The position numbers and the translations under genes were made by a program. From UBA8514 sp050251415 (GTDB lineage: Bacteria > Bacillota > Clostridia > Lachnospirales > Anaerotignaceae): a DNA stretch of 64,000 bases. Shown here piece by piece: positions 23,235 to 31,843 of this stretch (positions are counted from its first letter, which is position 1; each line of letters opens with the position of its first letter). The stretch is from the NCBI GenBank assembly GCA_050251415.1, contig JBFWMT010000001.1, positions 1 to 64,000 on the forward strand. Direction: 5' to 3'. Below the pieces are notes generated by a model. The model searched no databases, was not told the DNA's origin, and saw only the letters and a list, made by a program, of their open reading frames with translations.

Positions 23235-24302
23235 ATGGCAAAAGCAAAGAAGTTACCATCAGGAGCATGGCGAACATTAGTATATGATTATACTGATGCG
23301 CAAAAGAAAAGGCATTATGAATCCTTTACAGCAGAAACAGCTAAGGAAGCAAATTATCTTGCAGCCGAATACGCACTTAAAAAGAAATCAAAATCTAAAC
23401 CAGCAAATATGACTGTGGCTGAAGCAATTGATAATTACATCGAAATAAAGGAAAATGTTCTTTCGCCATCAACAATTGCCAGCTATAAAAAAATCAAGCG
23501 TAACAATCTTCAATCTTTACTCAACATAAAACTTTCAAAGCTTACACAAGAAGATGTTCAACGTGAGATTAATACTGAGGCAAAAACCTTATCACCCAAA
23601 ACAGTAACCTGTACCCACGGTCTTTTATCTGCCGTCCTAAAAGAGTTTTACCCTGATTTTGTCCTTAGAACAAAGCTACCTCAAAAAGAAAAATATATGC
23701 CATCAATACCTTCTACAGAAGATATTGAAAAAATTATGGCTTGTATAGTTGGTGAGGAAATAGAATTACCCGTACTATTGGCTTTGTGGCTGGGATTGAG
23801 AATGTCTGAAATAAGAGGACTAAAATGGGAAAATGTAAAAGACGATTATATATTGATAAAAGAAGCAATAGTTGATGCCGATAATATTGCTGTGCTTAAA
23901 GGTACAAAATCGTTTGCTGGCACACGTAAAATAATGTTGCCTGGATATATCAAAACTCTAATTGACCAGCAACCAAAAAATACCGAATTCGTTGTGCCCT
24001 TAACTGGCCAAACAATATACAAAAGATTTATACGAATGCTTGAAAAAAACGGAATACCTCATTGCCGTTTCCACGACCTTAGGCACGCAAATGCAAGTGT
24101 AATGCTACGCTTAAATGTTCCCGATAAATACGCAATGGAAAGATTGGGCCATGCTCAAAACTCTACTTTAAAAATGATTTATCAGCACACAATGGTAGAT
24201 GAATCACAAAAGGTAAGCGATTCAGTTAATGAATACTTTGAAAAAATGCAACACGAAATGCAACACGGCAATAAAAAAAGCCTTGAAAATCAAGGCTTTT
24301 AG
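23235..24302 (+). CDS. int: Tyrosine-type phage integrase
   Basis: 355 aa; AAAGGAGG precedes ATG 23235. The N-terminal part (LPSGAWRTLVYDYTDAQKKR) is an arm-binding domain, followed by a SAM-like core-binding domain. Catalytic residues are R189 (LGLRMSE), H280-x-x-R283 (FHDLRHANAS), H306 (RLGHAQN) and Y316 (MIYQHT). Integrates and, with Xis, excises the phage at ssrA. The stop codon lies at 24300-24302, only 3 bases before the tmRNA 3' end, so the attachment core touches the gene end. Confidence 0.95.
   Translation: MAKAKKLPSGAWRTLVYDYTDAQKKRHYESFTAETAKEANYLAAEYALKKKSKSKPANMTVAEAIDNYIEIKENVLSPSTIASYKKIKRNNLQSLLNIKLSKLTQEDVQREINTEAKTLSPKTVTCTHGLLSAVLKEFYPDFVLRTKLPQKEKYMPSIPSTEDIEKIMACIVGEEIELPVLLALWLGLRMSEIRGLKWENVKDDYILIKEAIVDADNIAVLKGTKSFAGTRKIMLPGYIKTLIDQQPKNTEFVVPLTGQTIYKRFIRMLEKNGIPHCRFHDLRHANASVMLRLNVPDKYAMERLGHAQNSTLKMIYQHTMVDESQKVSDSVNEYFEKMQHEMQHGNKKSLENQGF
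24273..24300 (-). terminator. tmRNA terminator located within the integrase 3' end
   Basis: AAAAGCCTTG (24276-24285) and CAAGGCTTTT (24291-24300) form a perfect stem with a 5-base loop. Read leftward, as from ssrA, it is followed by a run of T, making a good intrinsic terminator. The same bases encode the last residues of the integrase. Confidence 0.7.
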
Positions 24303-24305
24303 GTA

Positions 24306-24655
24306 TGGAGATGAGGAGAATCGAACTCCTGTCCGAAAACCCATCCATAGAAACTTCTCCCATCACAGTTGCTGTTTTGGTATTTCCCTCAGATAACCGC
24401 CCAACAACAGGCTGAAATCCTTGGTAGCTTCATATTTCTTTTTTTACCTCAAAGCTTTGGCAAAAAAGTTCCCCACAAAGTCGACGCCGGTTACTCTAAC
24501 TGTGAGAGATTAGAGGCCAACGAGCAGCATTAAGCTGCTAATAAAGAATAATCTTTGTCGTTTGTTTTAAATTTTTCCGGTTTGATGACGCAGTTACCAG
24601 GCCTGCGGATGGCTATTCCTATTTTCAAGACTCCCGTCGAAACCATTACATCCCC
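24306..24655 (-). ncRNA. ssrA: Transfer-messenger RNA (tmRNA); phage attachment gene
   Basis: Read leftward, the RNA starts GGGGATG...TTTCGACGGG (24655 and on) and ends GGAGTTCGATTCTCCTCATC TCC-A at 24306. GGGGATG (24649-24655) pairs with CATCTCC (24307-24313) as the acceptor stem; the T-loop GTTCGATTC is intact. CCA is not encoded after the discriminator A. The tag frame ends KTNDKDYSLLAA-stop (TAA at 24530-24532), with LAA the usual degradation signal; the resume codon is not fixed by eye. Rescues stalled ribosomes with SmpB, encoded 58 bp upstream. Confidence 0.95.
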
Positions 24656-24713
24656 TTGAAAATAAATACCGACAAATTCTTCATTTCTAAATAACATCAT
24701 TAAATAATATTTT

Positions 24714-25196
24714 TTAAAGAGTAAGGTTACGAATCTTAAAGTCCTTGGCAGCCTCACGCATTTGGTCGTTTTTTGCCAATGTCTGGCGTTTGTCATAAAG
24801 TTTTTTACCTTTTGCAATACCAATATCAATTTTTACAAGGCTTTTATGAAAATATACCCTAAGCGGAACAACGGTGTAACCCGTAGCCTGTATTGCCCCT
24901 CTTATTTTATTTATTTCGCTTTTATGCAAAAGCAATCGCCTTACACGCAACGGGTCTTTATTAAAAATATTTCCCTGCTCATACGGACTTATGTGCATGC
25001 TATAGATAAATGCCTCTCCGTTTTCAATACGTATGAAGCTTTCTTTAAGGCTGCACTTGCCTTGCCTAAGACTTTTTACCTCAGTACCTGACAGGGATAA
25101 TCCAGCCTGAAACGTTTCCTCTATAAAATACTCATGGTATGCTTTTTTATTTTGTGCTACTAATTTTACAGATGTTTCTTTAGCCAAATCTATCAC
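24714..25196 (-). CDS. smpB: SmpB, tmRNA-binding protein
   Basis: 160 aa, the normal length. AQNKKAYHEYFIEETFQAGL, then LSGTEVKSLRQGKCSLKESF and ISPYEQGNIFNKDPLRVRRL with LLHKSEI are the conserved SmpB blocks; the basic C-terminal tail (KGKKLYDKRQTLAKNDQMRE) enters the decoding centre. Works with the adjacent tmRNA in trans-translation. The gene pair is intact despite the phage. Confidence 0.97.
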   Translation of the reverse strand: MIDLAKETSVKLVAQNKKAYHEYFIEETFQAGLSLSGTEVKSLRQGKCSLKESFIRIENGEAFIYSMHISPYEQGNIFNKDPLRVRRLLLHKSEINKIRGAIQATGYTVVPLRVYFHKSLVKIDIGIAKGKKLYDKRQTLAKNDQMREAAKDFKIRNLTL

Positions 25197-25308
25197 CTCA
25201 CATTACTTTACATCCTAACTCTAGGTATTATAACACATATCATTTAAAAATAGTATTAAAAAAATATTACAAAAAAGGAGAAGATTTCTCTCCTCCTTAT
25301 GCATTACA

Positions 25309-26220
25309 TTAGTACCCTGCTTCTATGCCCTTTATAATAAGGTTCATCATGTTGTTCCAAGGAGTTTCAACACCCAGCTCCTTACCATATCTTATTGCAA
25401 CGCCTGAAAAATAGTCAACCTCTGTTTTCCTTTTTGCCTCAACATCCTGTGCCATGGAGGTTTTTCCTTCAGGATTAAAAGCAGGTAACAATTCATCATA
25501 GGCATAGGCGTCCTCTTTTGTTATGTTAATTCCTTTTTTCTGCGCCAGAGCAATAACCTCCAGCATAACTTGATGCATAGCCTCGTTTATCTGCGGAACA
25601 TTTAGAAATCCACCATATCCACAACCGATAATAGCTGAAAGTTGATTAGTGCTTACATTAATCATCCACTTGCGCCACATAGTTCTAAGCATATCCTCGC
25701 AAATTTCGCTTTCTATGCCAGATTTATCAAATACTTCCTTCACTGCCGAAACGTCTGAGGCAACGGGTACATTTTTCGCATTACCAAATTGAATAACACC
25801 ATCACTGGAATTAGTAATGCCGTCATCGGTTCTTACAGCATCAATGCCCAAAGCTATACCATAAAGTACATTGTTATTGGGGTACGCACCTTTAAGTTCA
25901 TCTACTGCAGTAACTCCGTTTAATAAAGGAAGAAGTATTGTATCATCCGTAACCATATTTCTAACGTCTTCAATGGCCTCCGCAAGCTGGTAATTTTTTA
26001 CCGTAAAAATAATCAAATCTGCTTTCCAATCATCATTCTTTGGGCTAACAACCTTAGGTAAAACCAAGGTGCCGTTAACCTTTACACCAGTGGTCTTTAT
26101 TCGCTGGCCACGTGCACCGCCTGCAACAACAGTAAAGTCGTTGCAGCCATTTATAAGTCCTTTGGCATATATACATCCAATTGCTCCAAAACCAACCAAC
26201 GCAACCTTATTAATTTCCAT
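25309..26220 (-). CDS. 2-dehydropantoate 2-reductase-like protein
   Basis: About 303 aa from ATG 26220. The N-terminus KVALVGFGAIGCIYAKGLIN is the NADPH-binding GxGxxG fold; FTVKNYQLAEAIEDVRNMV and LLPLLNGVTAVDELKGAYP match the ketopantoate reductase (PanE/ApbA) pattern, and the C-terminal part MWRKWMINVSTNQLSAIIGC carries the conserved N-x-x-x-N-x-L-x-A. Expected reaction: ketopantoate to pantoate with NADPH. It overlaps the end of rnr by 11 bp. Several paralogues of this family act on other 2-keto acids, so the substrate is not certain. Confidence 0.8.
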   Translation of the reverse strand: MEINKVALVGFGAIGCIYAKGLINGCNDFTVVAGGARGQRIKTTGVKVNGTLVLPKVVSPKNDDWKADLIIFTVKNYQLAEAIEDVRNMVTDDTILLPLLNGVTAVDELKGAYPNNNVLYGIALGIDAVRTDDGITNSSDGVIQFGNAKNVPVASDVSAVKEVFDKSGIESEICEDMLRTMWRKWMINVSTNQLSAIIGCGYGGFLNVPQINEAMHQVMLEVIALAQKKGINITKEDAYAYDELLPAFNPEGKTSMAQDVEAKRKTEVDYFSGVAIRYGKELGVETPWNNMMNLIIKGIEAGY

Positions 26221-28372
26221 CCGTCTGCTCACCACTTTCCTGCGTAAACACAAAATCTATAGTCCTCTGTTCCTTGTCTGCTTTAGCCACCATAACAGTT
26301 ACCTTATCGCCAAGCCTATAAATTTTGTTCTTTCTCCGTCCAATAACCTGAAGATTAACCTCATCAAAATCATAAAAATCGTCTGTCATGCCATTTAAAG
26401 CAACCATTCCCTCAACAGTATTATCAAGCTCTACATAAATACCCCAGCCCGTAACGCCAGAAATTATGCCGCTAAACACCTGTCCAATTCGTTCACTCAT
26501 ATATTCAACCATTTTCAGCTTGTCAGTTTCTCTTTCTGCTTCTTCCGCAAGCCTTTCTTTAGATGAACACTGCTTGCAAACAACAGGAAGAATTCTAAAA
26601 TAGTGCGTTGCTCTATTTTGCTCAAGGTTTCCTTTAAGGTTATCCTTAATTATTCTGTGTATCTGCAAATCTGGATAACGCCTTATAGGCGATGTAAAAT
26701 GGCAGTAATATTTAGCCGCCAAGCCAAAATGCCCCAGGTTTTCCTCTTGGTACCTTGCCTGTTTCATGCTTCTAAGCACAATTCGGCTTATAATATGCTC
26801 CTCTGGCTTACCTGCAACTGCATTAAGTATAGCCTGGATTTCTTTTGGATGTACTTCGTTTTGTCCTTTAATTCTATAGCCGAAAGTACGAAGCAGTTTT
26901 TTCATATTTTCAACCTTTTCATCATCTGGTGTTTCGTGATTTCTGTATACAAACGGAGCTTCCTGCCAGTAATAATCTTCAGCTACAGTTTCATTGCTCA
27001 CAAGCATAAATTCCTCTATCAGGTTGGTTGCCCAATTTCTATCATATGGTGCTATATCCAAAACCTTTCCGTTATTATCCAATACAATCTTAGCCTCTGG
27101 AAAATCGAAATTTACACTACCCCTGTGCTGACGCTTTTTACCAAGAATCAATCTAAGCTTATTCATATCTTTAAGCATAGGTACAAAGTCTTTGTATTCT
27201 TCACAAAGTTCAGGGTCATCAAACTGAATTATTTTGTTTACCTTAGTATAAGTAAGGCGGGCAAAAGAGTGAATAACGCTTTCGCAAATTTTGTGTGCCA
27301 CAACCTCACCACTTCGGCTTATTTCCATAACACAGCTTAATGTAAGCCTGTCCTCATTTGGAATAAGGGAGCATATACCATTGCTAAGCTTATGAGGTAT
27401 CATAGGAATTACCCTATCAACTAAATAGTAGCTGGTACCTCTGTTGTATGCCTCTTTGTCTAACGGAGAACCCTCAGTTACATAGTGGCTTACATCCGCA
27501 ATGTGCACACCAAGCTGGAAATTTCCATTTTCCAAAATATCCAAGCTAACGGCATCATCAAAATCCTTGCTATCGTCACCGTCTATGGTAACCGTCATAA
27601 TATTTCTAAAGTCTTCACGACCTTCAATTTCAGCACTTGTAATATCCAAATTGATTTTTTCAGTTTGAGCATAGGCCGCTTCATTAAAATCTTGAGGTAA
27701 ATCGTACTGGCGTATAATAGATAAAATATCCACACCAGGGTCATCTATATGCCCCAAAATTTCAGTTACAATCCCCTCTGGACTTCTACTGCCATCTGGA
27801 CGTTTTGTAATTTTAACTACCACCTTGTGCCCGCTTACTGCACCCTTTGTGTTTTCTTTGGATACAAATATATCCTGGGCAATTTTTTTATCATCGCACG
27901 TAACAAAGCCGAACCCCTTTAATAGCTCAAATGTACCAACTAAGTTATCTGTACCCTTTTCAACAATGCTAACAATCTGTCCCTCAGCACGTTTGCCATT
28001 TGAGGCTATAGTGGTTAATCTTACCATAACCCTGTCTTTGTGCATAGCGCCGCCAGTATATTCAGCCGGAATAAAAATATCCCTGTCAAAGCCCTCATCC
28101 GCAGTAACAAAGCCAAACCCTTTAGCATTCCCTGTAAACACACCAGCCACCATATTAAGCTCTTTGGGCAGCATAATTTTGCCCTTTTTAGTTTCAATAA
28201 CCTTACCCTCGCTTAACAATTGGCTGATAATATCTTCAAACTGCTCTCTCTCATCTGCTGGTACGTCTAAAATCACACTCAGCTCATGTCTTTTAAGTGG
28301 AAGATAGTCTTCGCTTTTAATATATTGATAAACTCGTTCCTTGCGTCCGTTCATAATCTCGTCATTTTTCAT
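26210..28372 (-). CDS. rnr: Ribonuclease R
   Basis: 720 aa from ATG 28372, preceded by AAGGTGGTG; the frame upstream lacks a site. Domain order: N-terminal winged helix (YIKSEDYLPLKRHELSVILD), two cold-shock OB domains (AKGFGFVTADEGFDRDIFIP; GFGFVTCDDKKIAQDIFVSK), the RNB catalytic domain (TIDGDDSKDFDDAVSLDILE with its Asp cluster) and a C-terminal S1 domain (FSGIISGVTGWGIYVELDNT). A 3'-5' exonuclease that degrades structured RNA and works with tmRNA/SmpB in non-stop mRNA decay; smpB lies two genes away. Confidence 0.95.
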   Translation of the reverse strand: MKNDEIMNGRKERVYQYIKSEDYLPLKRHELSVILDVPADEREQFEDIISQLLSEGKVIETKKGKIMLPKELNMVAGVFTGNAKGFGFVTADEGFDRDIFIPAEYTGGAMHKDRVMVRLTTIASNGKRAEGQIVSIVEKGTDNLVGTFELLKGFGFVTCDDKKIAQDIFVSKENTKGAVSGHKVVVKITKRPDGSRSPEGIVTEILGHIDDPGVDILSIIRQYDLPQDFNEAAYAQTEKINLDITSAEIEGREDFRNIMTVTIDGDDSKDFDDAVSLDILENGNFQLGVHIADVSHYVTEGSPLDKEAYNRGTSYYLVDRVIPMIPHKLSNGICSLIPNEDRLTLSCVMEISRSGEVVAHKICESVIHSFARLTYTKVNKIIQFDDPELCEEYKDFVPMLKDMNKLRLILGKKRQHRGSVNFDFPEAKIVLDNNGKVLDIAPYDRNWATNLIEEFMLVSNETVAEDYYWQEAPFVYRNHETPDDEKVENMKKLLRTFGYRIKGQNEVHPKEIQAILNAVAGKPEEHIISRIVLRSMKQARYQEENLGHFGLAAKYYCHFTSPIRRYPDLQIHRIIKDNLKGNLEQNRATHYFRILPVVCKQCSSKERLAEEAERETDKLKMVEYMSERIGQVFSGIISGVTGWGIYVELDNTVEGMVALNGMTDDFYDFDEVNLQVIGRRKNKIYRLGDKVTVMVAKADKEQRTIDFVFTQESGEQTDGN

Positions 28373-28489
28373 AAGTATGCACCACCTTATCCTTATTATA
28401 CCAAAACCTAGCAATAATATAAAGCATTTGTCTTTTATTATTAACAAATACATGATAAAATAGTAAAAAATCGGTTGAAAACGCCAATA

Positions 28490-28530
28490 CTTTGGGGAAT
28501 TTAATTCAAATACCCCTTGTAATATAATTT
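28490..28530 (+). promoter_or_regulatory. Hairpin in the purE leader
   Basis: GGGGAATTT (from about 28,494) and AAATACCCC form a stem with a 5-base loop and one mismatch, some 60 bp before purE. It lacks a T-run. No known purine, PRPP or ZTP riboswitch consensus was recognised, so a regulatory role is only possible. Confidence 0.3.
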
Positions 28531-28579
28531 AAAATTATATTTTTCTTTTCAACTAAAAAATGATAACGAGGTGTATTGT

Positions 28580-29101
28580 ATGAAATCATTAGTAGGCATA
28601 ATAATGGGCAGTGATTCCGACCTTCCAGTAATGAGTGAAGCGGCAAAGATACTTGACAAGTTTGAAATAAGTTACGAACTTACAATAGTATCTGCCCACA
28701 GAACCCCTGACCGCATGTATGACTATGCCAAAGCTGCACATGCAAAAGGCATTAAGGTAATTATAGCAGGAGCAGGCGGTGCCGCACATCTTCCTGGCAT
28801 GACGGCGGCCCTAACAAGCATTCCTGTTATAGGTGTGCCTGTTAAAACTTCTACCCTAAGCGGTGTAGACTCTCTGTATTCTATATGCCAAATGCCGCCA
28901 GGAATACCTGTTGCAACAGTTGCAATAAACGGTGCACAAAATGCTGGAATACTTGCAGCACAAATAATAGGTGCATTTGATGAAGATGTGTACACACGTA
29001 TTAATGCTTTTAAAGCAGAACTTGAAGAAACCGTTGAGAAAAAGGCTGAAACCCTTGAAGATATAAAATATTCAGTATATCTTCAAAACATGGGCAAATA
29101 A
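28580..29101 (+). CDS. purE: N5-carboxyaminoimidazole ribonucleotide mutase (PurE class I)
   Basis: 173 aa from ATG 28580; GAGGTG 6 bases upstream rules out the GTG at 28571. IIMGSDSDLPVMSEAAKILD, VSAHRTPDRMYDYAKAAHAK and GAGGAAHLPGMTAALTSIPV are the class I PurE signatures with the catalytic His and the GSDSD loop. Converts N5-CAIR to CAIR in purine synthesis. No purK follows; the gene stands alone and ends at the terminator at 29241-29280. Confidence 0.95.
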   Translation: MKSLVGIIMGSDSDLPVMSEAAKILDKFEISYELTIVSAHRTPDRMYDYAKAAHAKGIKVIIAGAGGAAHLPGMTAALTSIPVIGVPVKTSTLSGVDSLYSICQMPPGIPVATVAINGAQNAGILAAQIIGAFDEDVYTRINAFKAELEETVEKKAETLEDIKYSVYLQNMGK

Positions 29102-29116
29102 TTCGGTCTTGATTTC

Positions 29117-29236
29117 TTATTTACGTCTGAATCTTCCTTTGCAGCCGCCGCATCTTCTGTTGCATCCGCAGCCCCTATTGCAGCAGAAAAGATAATATAT
29201 TATAGGCACAGAAATTAACACAACTATAACAAACAT
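29117..29236 (-). CDS. Small cysteine-rich membrane peptide ORF (39 aa)
   Basis: ATG 29236 is preceded, 7 bases away, by AAAGGGGG. The product starts with a hydrophobic helix (FVIVVLISVPIIYYLF) and ends in a compact Cys/Gly/Arg region, CCNRGCGCNRRCGGCKGRFR, with seven cysteines in 15 residues. The ribosome binding site is one arm of the terminator at 29241-29280, so it would be hidden in folded RNA. The frame looks selected (few other readings give such a pattern), but expression is unproven. Confidence 0.4.
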   Translation of the reverse strand: MFVIVVLISVPIIYYLFCCNRGCGCNRRCGGCKGRFRRK

Positions 29237-29240
29237 ACGA

Positions 29241-29280
29241 AAACCCCCTTTACTTATTCTATTCAGTAAAAGGGGGTTTT
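29241..29280. terminator. Strong bidirectional terminator after purE
   Basis: AAACCCCCTTTACT and AGTAAAAGGGGGTTTT form a long GC-capped stem around a short loop, flanked by A-runs on one side and T-runs on the other. It can end purE transcripts rightward. Its right arm read leftward is the ribosome binding site of the 39-aa ORF. Confidence 0.8.
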
Positions 29281-29414
29281 GACGCTATCTAGTATTTATT
29301 ATTTCTTTTGATTTTAAACCTTTAAAAATTCAATTTTCTCTTAAATGTAGCTACAAAAGCCCTTTTATTGGCACATGTTTATGCATTGTTGTGCATTAAA
29401 ATGGGTTGTAAAGG

Positions 29415-29443
29415 TTGAATACTTTACGCTGTTGTGTTAATAT
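29415..29443 (+). promoter_or_regulatory. Promoter of the antiporter gene
   Basis: TTGAAT (29415-29420) and TAATAT (29438-29443) with 17 bases between, 47 bp before the start at 29490. The rest of 29282-29414 shows no gene. Confidence 0.45.
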
Positions 29444-29489
29444 TAGTCATTATATTATAATTTCTTTTATTGAAAGGGGCTTTAAACAC

Positions 29490-31046
29490 ATGGAATCAAT
29501 TAACGTTGGGTTTTTGTCATTAATTCCGCCAATTATTGCAATTGGTTTGGCACTGGTGACAAAAGAGGTTATTTCCTCACTGATTATCGGTATCCTTTCT
29601 GGAACATTTATCTATTCTGCCTATACAACTACAGGCATAACAGATATACTTGTGGGTACAGTGAGTACAACTGTAAATCTTATGAGCAGTAAATTTGCCG
29701 ATAATGTATCTATTGTAATTTTTCTTTGCCTATTAGGTGCACTTGTTGTTGTTATAACAAAGGCAGGTGGCTCTAAAGCCTATGGGGACTGGGCAAGTAA
29801 AAAAATCAAATCTCGTGTTGGCGCACAGCTTGCAACAAGTGCATTAGGTGCACTTATTTTTATTGACGACTATTTCAACTGCCTTACAGTAGGCACTGTT
29901 ATGCGTCCCGTAACCGACAAATACAAAATTTCACACGCAAAGCTTGCATACATAATAGATGCAACAGCAGCGCCTGTTTGTATTATTGCACCAGTGTCTT
30001 CGTGGGCAGCATCTGTAATAAGCCAGATGGGTGACACAGGCTTAAACGGTATGGACTCTTTCATTCAGTCTATTCCTTTTAATCTATACGCAATACTTAC
30101 GATTATAATGATTATTATTCTTTCGGTTACCGACTTGGAATTTGGACCTATGGAAAAATTTGAGGAAGCTGCTATTAATAATGGAGATTTAGACTACGGG
30201 CACGCTCCTGCAACAGCAGGCACGGATGCCGAACTTAATAAGTTGGAAATTAACCCTAATGGCAAAGTTTCAGACCTAGTTATACCTATTGCTGCACTTA
30301 TTGTTTTCTCTATACTTTCCATGCTTTATGTTGGTGGGTATTTTGAAGGCGGCATGTCTATTGCAGATGGATTCGGAAACACAGATGCAGGTTCAGCACT
30401 TGCTCTTTCAAGCTTTGTTTCCCTTATTGTTGCTTTTCTTCTTTTTGTACCAAGACGAGCTGTATCTTTTAAAGACTTTATGTCAGGTATTAGTGATGGT
30501 GTAAAATCTATGGCTGATGCTATTATTATACTTGTACTTGCTTGGACAATAAGTGGTGTTTGCCGTAACCTTCTTTCAACAGGAGATTACGTAAGCAGTA
30601 TTGTTGCCGCTTCCAACATGCCTATTATGCTTATACCTGCAATTATATTCGTTGTTGCAGCTTTCCTCTCATTTTCAATGGGTACAAGCTGGGGCACATT
30701 TGGTATTCTTATACCTATAATTGCAACAATCTGTACCTCTGTTGCCCCACACCTCACTATCATTGCCTTATCTGCAACACTTGCAGGTTCTGTGTTTGGA
30801 GACCATTGCTCCCCTATTTCAGATACAACAATACTTTCAAGTACAGGTGCGGCATGTAACCACATAGACCATGTTTCAACACAGATACCTTACGCTTGTG
30901 TTGTTGCTGGGTGCTGTATTTTAGGTTACATCGTTGCTGGTTTTACAACAAGCCTTATTGCAACATGGATAGTATCGATTGGTGCACTTATAGTTGTTAC
31001 AATGATACTTCACAAATTATCTGTAAAAAAACAGCCGAATAGCTAA
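29490..31046 (+). CDS. Na+/H+ antiporter, NhaC family
   Basis: 518 aa from ATG 29490 after GAAAGGGGC. About 11-12 membrane helices; a re-entrant pattern with LIFIDDYFNCLTVGTVMRPV (conserved D-D-Y-x-N) and the second repeat GTSWGTFGILIPI followed by GSVFGDHCSPISDTTILSST is diagnostic of the NhaC/YheL-type family. Exchanges Na+ for H+, or in some members malate/lactate; stand-alone gene with its own promoter and terminator. Substrate is inferred. Confidence 0.85.
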   Translation: MESINVGFLSLIPPIIAIGLALVTKEVISSLIIGILSGTFIYSAYTTTGITDILVGTVSTTVNLMSSKFADNVSIVIFLCLLGALVVVITKAGGSKAYGDWASKKIKSRVGAQLATSALGALIFIDDYFNCLTVGTVMRPVTDKYKISHAKLAYIIDATAAPVCIIAPVSSWAASVISQMGDTGLNGMDSFIQSIPFNLYAILTIIMIIILSVTDLEFGPMEKFEEAAINNGDLDYGHAPATAGTDAELNKLEINPNGKVSDLVIPIAALIVFSILSMLYVGGYFEGGMSIADGFGNTDAGSALALSSFVSLIVAFLLFVPRRAVSFKDFMSGISDGVKSMADAIIILVLAWTISGVCRNLLSTGDYVSSIVAASNMPIMLIPAIIFVVAAFLSFSMGTSWGTFGILIPIIATICTSVAPHLTIIALSATLAGSVFGDHCSPISDTTILSSTGAACNHIDHVSTQIPYACVVAGCCILGYIVAGFTTSLIATWIVSIGALIVVTMILHKLSVKKQPNS

Positions 31047-31066
31047 TGAAACTAAAATCTAAAGAT

Positions 31067-31111
31067 TGTACAAAAAAAAGAACCTGTAATTATGGGTTCT
31101 TTTTTTGTACA
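31067..31111. terminator. Bidirectional terminator between antiporter and XRE genes
   Basis: TGTACAAAAAAAAGAACC pairs with GGTTCTTTTTTTGTACA around a short loop, giving T-runs on both strands between two convergent genes. Confidence 0.8.
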
Positions 31112-31112
31112 G

Positions 31113-31346
31113 TTATATTGCCATTACATTATCCTGGCTTTCTTCGTTTGAGTCCATTAAAAACAAGTCATTCGGTGTACAATCAAGTAATTTGCAAATT
31201 TCTTCTATAACCTCATACCGTATGGACGATGTTTCGTTGTTTACCATTTTGTTAAAATTCTGATAACTCATACCCAGTCTTTTGTAAAGCCAGTACTTTG
31301 TCTTACCATTATTTTTAAGTAATGTAAGCACGTCTAATTTAACCAT
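31113..31346 (-). CDS. Small XRE-family regulator
   Basis: 77 aa. LLKNNGKTKYWLYKRLGMSY, QNFNKMVNNETSSIRYEVIE and CKLLDCTPNDLFLMD form a compact Cro/CI helix-turn-helix ending in the 'L-D-C-x-x-x-D-L' helix seen in single-domain Firmicutes regulators. No effector domain. Target unknown. Confidence 0.8.
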   Translation of the reverse strand: MVKLDVLTLLKNNGKTKYWLYKRLGMSYQNFNKMVNNETSSIRYEVIEEICKLLDCTPNDLFLMDSNEESQDNVMAI

Positions 31347-31399
31347 TTCTCATACCCCCATTTAGTTTATTTGTTTTTACACCAAATTAGTAAAAAAAT

Positions 31400-31429
31400 A
31401 AGCGAACCTCCCCATGGAAAGTCCGCTTT
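31400..31429 (-). terminator. Leftward terminator after the deacetylase C-terminal part
   Basis: AAGCGAACCTCC and GGAAAGTCCGCTTT pair (imperfect) around ATGG. Read leftward it is followed by a run of T. It would end the transcript of the rebuilt deacetylase gene, or at present of the island's left genes. Confidence 0.5.
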
Positions 31430-31557
31430 GACTATACGTATTTATTTAATTATATCTTTCATATACATTATACACCTATTCTTTTCATTAAACAATACAT
31501 TTTTTATTTTTTTGCAAACTTAAATCTATAAAATTATAAATGGTAGTTTTCAAACAC

Positions 31558-31802
31558 TTATGCTTTTTTGTTGTTCAGCCTTTGCCGCCCTTCATAGTCC
31601 ATATAAAAATCCTCTTTATGTATCAGGCTACTTAAAGGCACTATCTCATAACCTTTTTCCTTTAACCCTTTTATTATAGAATCCAGTGCTTGCGGAGTGT
31701 ACTTTGCATCATTATGGAAAAGTATGATTGACCCATTACCCAAATGCTTGTGATTTAGCACTTGATTTACTTCCCTTTCCACACCATACTCTTTCCAATC
31801 CA
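31558..31802 (-). pseudogene. Polysaccharide deacetylase, C-terminal part (split by the island)
   Basis: From GAT 31798-31800 the frame reads D-WKEYGVEREVNQVLNHKHLG and then GSIILFHNDAKYTPQALDSI with ILFHN, motif 5 of NodB-type deacetylases, ending GYEIVPLSSL. It is the missing C-terminus (80 residues with the shared Asp) of the fragment at 48549-49094. The frame runs open into the island as far as 31878, but that extension (to MKIETFLMCLN) is island sequence. TGGAT (31798-31802) is shared with the other half. On its own it is inactive. Confidence 0.85.
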
Positions 31803-31832
31803 AACTATCACTGCTGGATACAAGGTAAAACC
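31798..31832. other. Left attachment site of the island
   Basis: Core ATCCA (plus strand, 31798-31802). Inside the island the perfect palindrome CAAGGTAAAACCTTG (31821-31835) follows; GTAAAACC within it (31825-31832) is the inverse of GGTTTTAC at the right border (48536-48543). These could be recombinase arm sites of attP, although their distances from the core are unequal (22 and 5 bp). Confidence 0.6.
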
Positions 31833-31843
31833 TTGTAACACCA

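Noticed and set aside
24530..24829. 99-aa ORF overlapping ssrA and smpB
   Set aside because: It is the tmRNA tag frame read through the RNA gene into smpB; only the tag end (…SLLAA) is translated.
28440..28579. Purine or ZTP riboswitch upstream of purE
   Set aside because: The conserved core sequences of these classes were not found; only a simple hairpin is visible.
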